Assembly: GCA_016866375.1 (NCBI GenBank) | Contig: VGMK01000011.1 | Coordinates: 1-22,998 of the forward strand | From: Bacteroidota bacterium | Lineage (GTDB): Bacteria > Bacteroidota > Bacteroidia > Flavobacteriales_D > Crocinitomicaceae | Reading direction: 5' to 3' | Length of the DNA: 22,998 nucleotides | Shown here: positions 21,964 through 22,998 of the stretch, in pieces | How the letters are laid out: each line of letters begins with the position of its first letter | Numbering within the stretch: position 1 is the stretch's first letter | Program-made: the position numbers and the translations under genes | Notes under the pieces: model-generated | The model's database searches: none | Told to the model about the DNA's origin: nothing | The model's input: the letters and a program-made list of their open reading frames with translations, nothing else

Positions 21964-22998
21964 GTTTTTGAACAGGCTTATAAAAAACAGTAGAAAAGTC
22001 AATTTGTCCCGAGGAATTAATATGAAAGTCCCGCCAATTGATGTTAATTAAAAAAATGAAGTCCTGAAGAAAAAGGGGGGAAACATAAGTATTATTAATT
22101 AAATGCTGATCACATAAATATTGCGCCTCAAGCATTGTTTTAGTGTCAGATTTTCGAAATGTTTGCAGATATAAACTGTCATAATTAATCGAATTAAAAT
22201 AATTGCGCTTTGCAAAAGAAGATTCACTGTAGAATATTCCAAGATATGAATCAGGGCCCGGATAATCAGCAACCCACCCGTATTTCACAAGATGTATTTC
22301 TCCTTTTTCCCACATTCGGTCGAAATCGGCATCGCTCCCAACAACCAAGCGCACGATTAAGCCCGTGTTTTTTTCAATTTGTTGTATTAACTCATTTACC
22401 AACCTCCGACTTAATTCAGAAGAATTATTATGGAGAAAAAAATTTATTCTATCCCCACGCTTAATCAAAGCCCTGTGACTGATCTTTTTTAAATTTTGCC
22501 TTGCTTGAACAGGAAATGACAAGGGTTTAAAAAAAGAGTACGGAGTAAATGACTCCTTGCAGGGCTCTCCATCGCCGTCTAAAACTGTTTCACACAATAT
22601 TTTTCTATCAATGGCATTATGGATTAATTTACGGTTTTCCTCCAAATCAAAGGGGGGGGAGTTTTTATTGTAGAGGATAAAGTTTAGATTTTTATCCTTC
22701 TGTTGAAAAAGACGATGAGGCCGAGTTCTTGTAGCCCCGGTTTCATTGAGGCTGCCAAACAAAGTCTTAATATTCTCTGCGCTTATCTTTTGTATTATAT
22801 CCAGTTTTCCTTCTTGGAACAAGGGACCCTGGTTCAATGAATAATAGGCCTCTACAGCCTCTATAAATGGTAGGCGATTACCGAAGTCGTCTACTTTCCA
22901 ATAGGTTTGATTGCGTATAATCCGTGTTTTTTCCTCCGTAATACTTTCTAATGTGAAGGGGCCTGTTCCAATGGGAGCTTTGAAAAACTCCAATGGGT
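21956..22998 (-). CDS. Family-5 extracellular solute-binding protein (peptide ABC transporter), C-terminal part
   Basis: The frame is open to the window edge, so the N-terminus with any signal peptide is missing; 346 residues are visible. The first visible part, PIGTGPFTLESI followed by IRNQTYWK, matches the GTGPF and NxxYW motifs of SBP_bac_5 proteins that deliver oligopeptides or similar ligands to ABC importers. NRKLIHNAIDRK and WVADYPGPDSYLGIFYS are two further family landmarks. A leucine codon (TTG, 22991-22993) might be mistaken for a start, but the conserved sequence continues upstream of it. Ligand cannot be inferred. The gene ends eight bases inside the convergent tryptophan dioxygenase. 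Confidence 0.88.
   Translation of the reverse strand, partial: PLEFFKAPIGTGPFTLESITEEKTRIIRNQTYWKVDDFGNRLPFIEAVEAYYSLNQGPLFQEGKLDIIQKISAENIKTLFGSLNETGATRTRPHRLFQQKDKNLNFILYNKNSPPFDLEENRKLIHNAIDRKILCETVLDGDGEPCKESFTPYSFFKPLSFPVQARQNLKKISHRALIKRGDRINFFLHNNSSELSRRLVNELIQQIEKNTGLIVRLVVGSDADFDRMWEKGEIHLVKYGWVADYPGPDSYLGIFYSESSFAKRNYFNSINYDSLYLQTFRKSDTKTMLEAQYLCDQHLINNTYVSPLFLQDFIFLININWRDFHINSSGQIDFSTVFYKPVQKLN

Noticed and set aside
22991..22993. TTG as the start codon of the solute-binding protein
   Set aside because: The open frame continues to the window edge, and the family needs an N-terminal domain and signal peptide, so the gene is simply cut off.

Overview
The window is a low-GC chromosomal segment of a Bacteroidota bacterium, most likely from a Flavobacteriales-like lineage. 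Three things point there: a 1112-residue DUF4175 protein, a family I know only from this phylum; repeated TAnnTTTG promoter elements, the -7 box of the Bacteroidota primary sigma factor; and starts without Shine-Dalgarno sequences. There are 20 likely protein genes: 18 complete and one cut at each end of the window. I see no tRNA, rRNA, CRISPR array or mobile element.

Layout. 1-1825 (minus): the N-terminus of ATP synthase beta (atpD), a LolC/LolE-type permease with no standard start codon, and rbfA. 1895-5601 (plus): an MsbA-type ABC exporter, then a fatty acid desaturase, an MmcQ/YjbR protein and an S4 RNA-binding protein packed as a unit. 5586-12659 (minus): a likely five-gene operon read in the order DUF4175, RsbW-like HATPase, ybeY, mnmG, D-2-hydroxyacid dehydrogenase, with a perfect parS palindrome in the ybeY-mnmG gap. 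12660-13196: a very AT-rich gene-free stretch between divergent genes, with DnaA-box-like 9-mers. 13197-13634 (plus): rpiB. 13712-16525 (minus): an envelope cluster of a small Cys-containing ORF, a DUF4403 lipoprotein and a Cys-rich OmpA-family protein. 16556-19844: two TCA-cycle genes, icd and fumC (both minus), with a plus-strand lipoprotein between them. 19910-22998: a 53-residue membrane protein (plus), a bestrophin-type channel (minus), tryptophan 2,3-dioxygenase (plus) and the C-terminal part of a family-5 solute-binding protein (minus).

Most genes are housekeeping or envelope functions. The observations most worth testing are the parS site about 4.2 kb from an AT-rich region with a consensus DnaA box (possible origin neighbourhood), the permease whose only plausible start is ATT in a TAATT overlap with rbfA, several promoters whose -7 box ends 3-6 bases before the ATG (leaderless mRNAs), the cysteine-rich envelope trio behind a terminator, and the 53-residue membrane protein. 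I found no clear new defence, mobile or secretion system.
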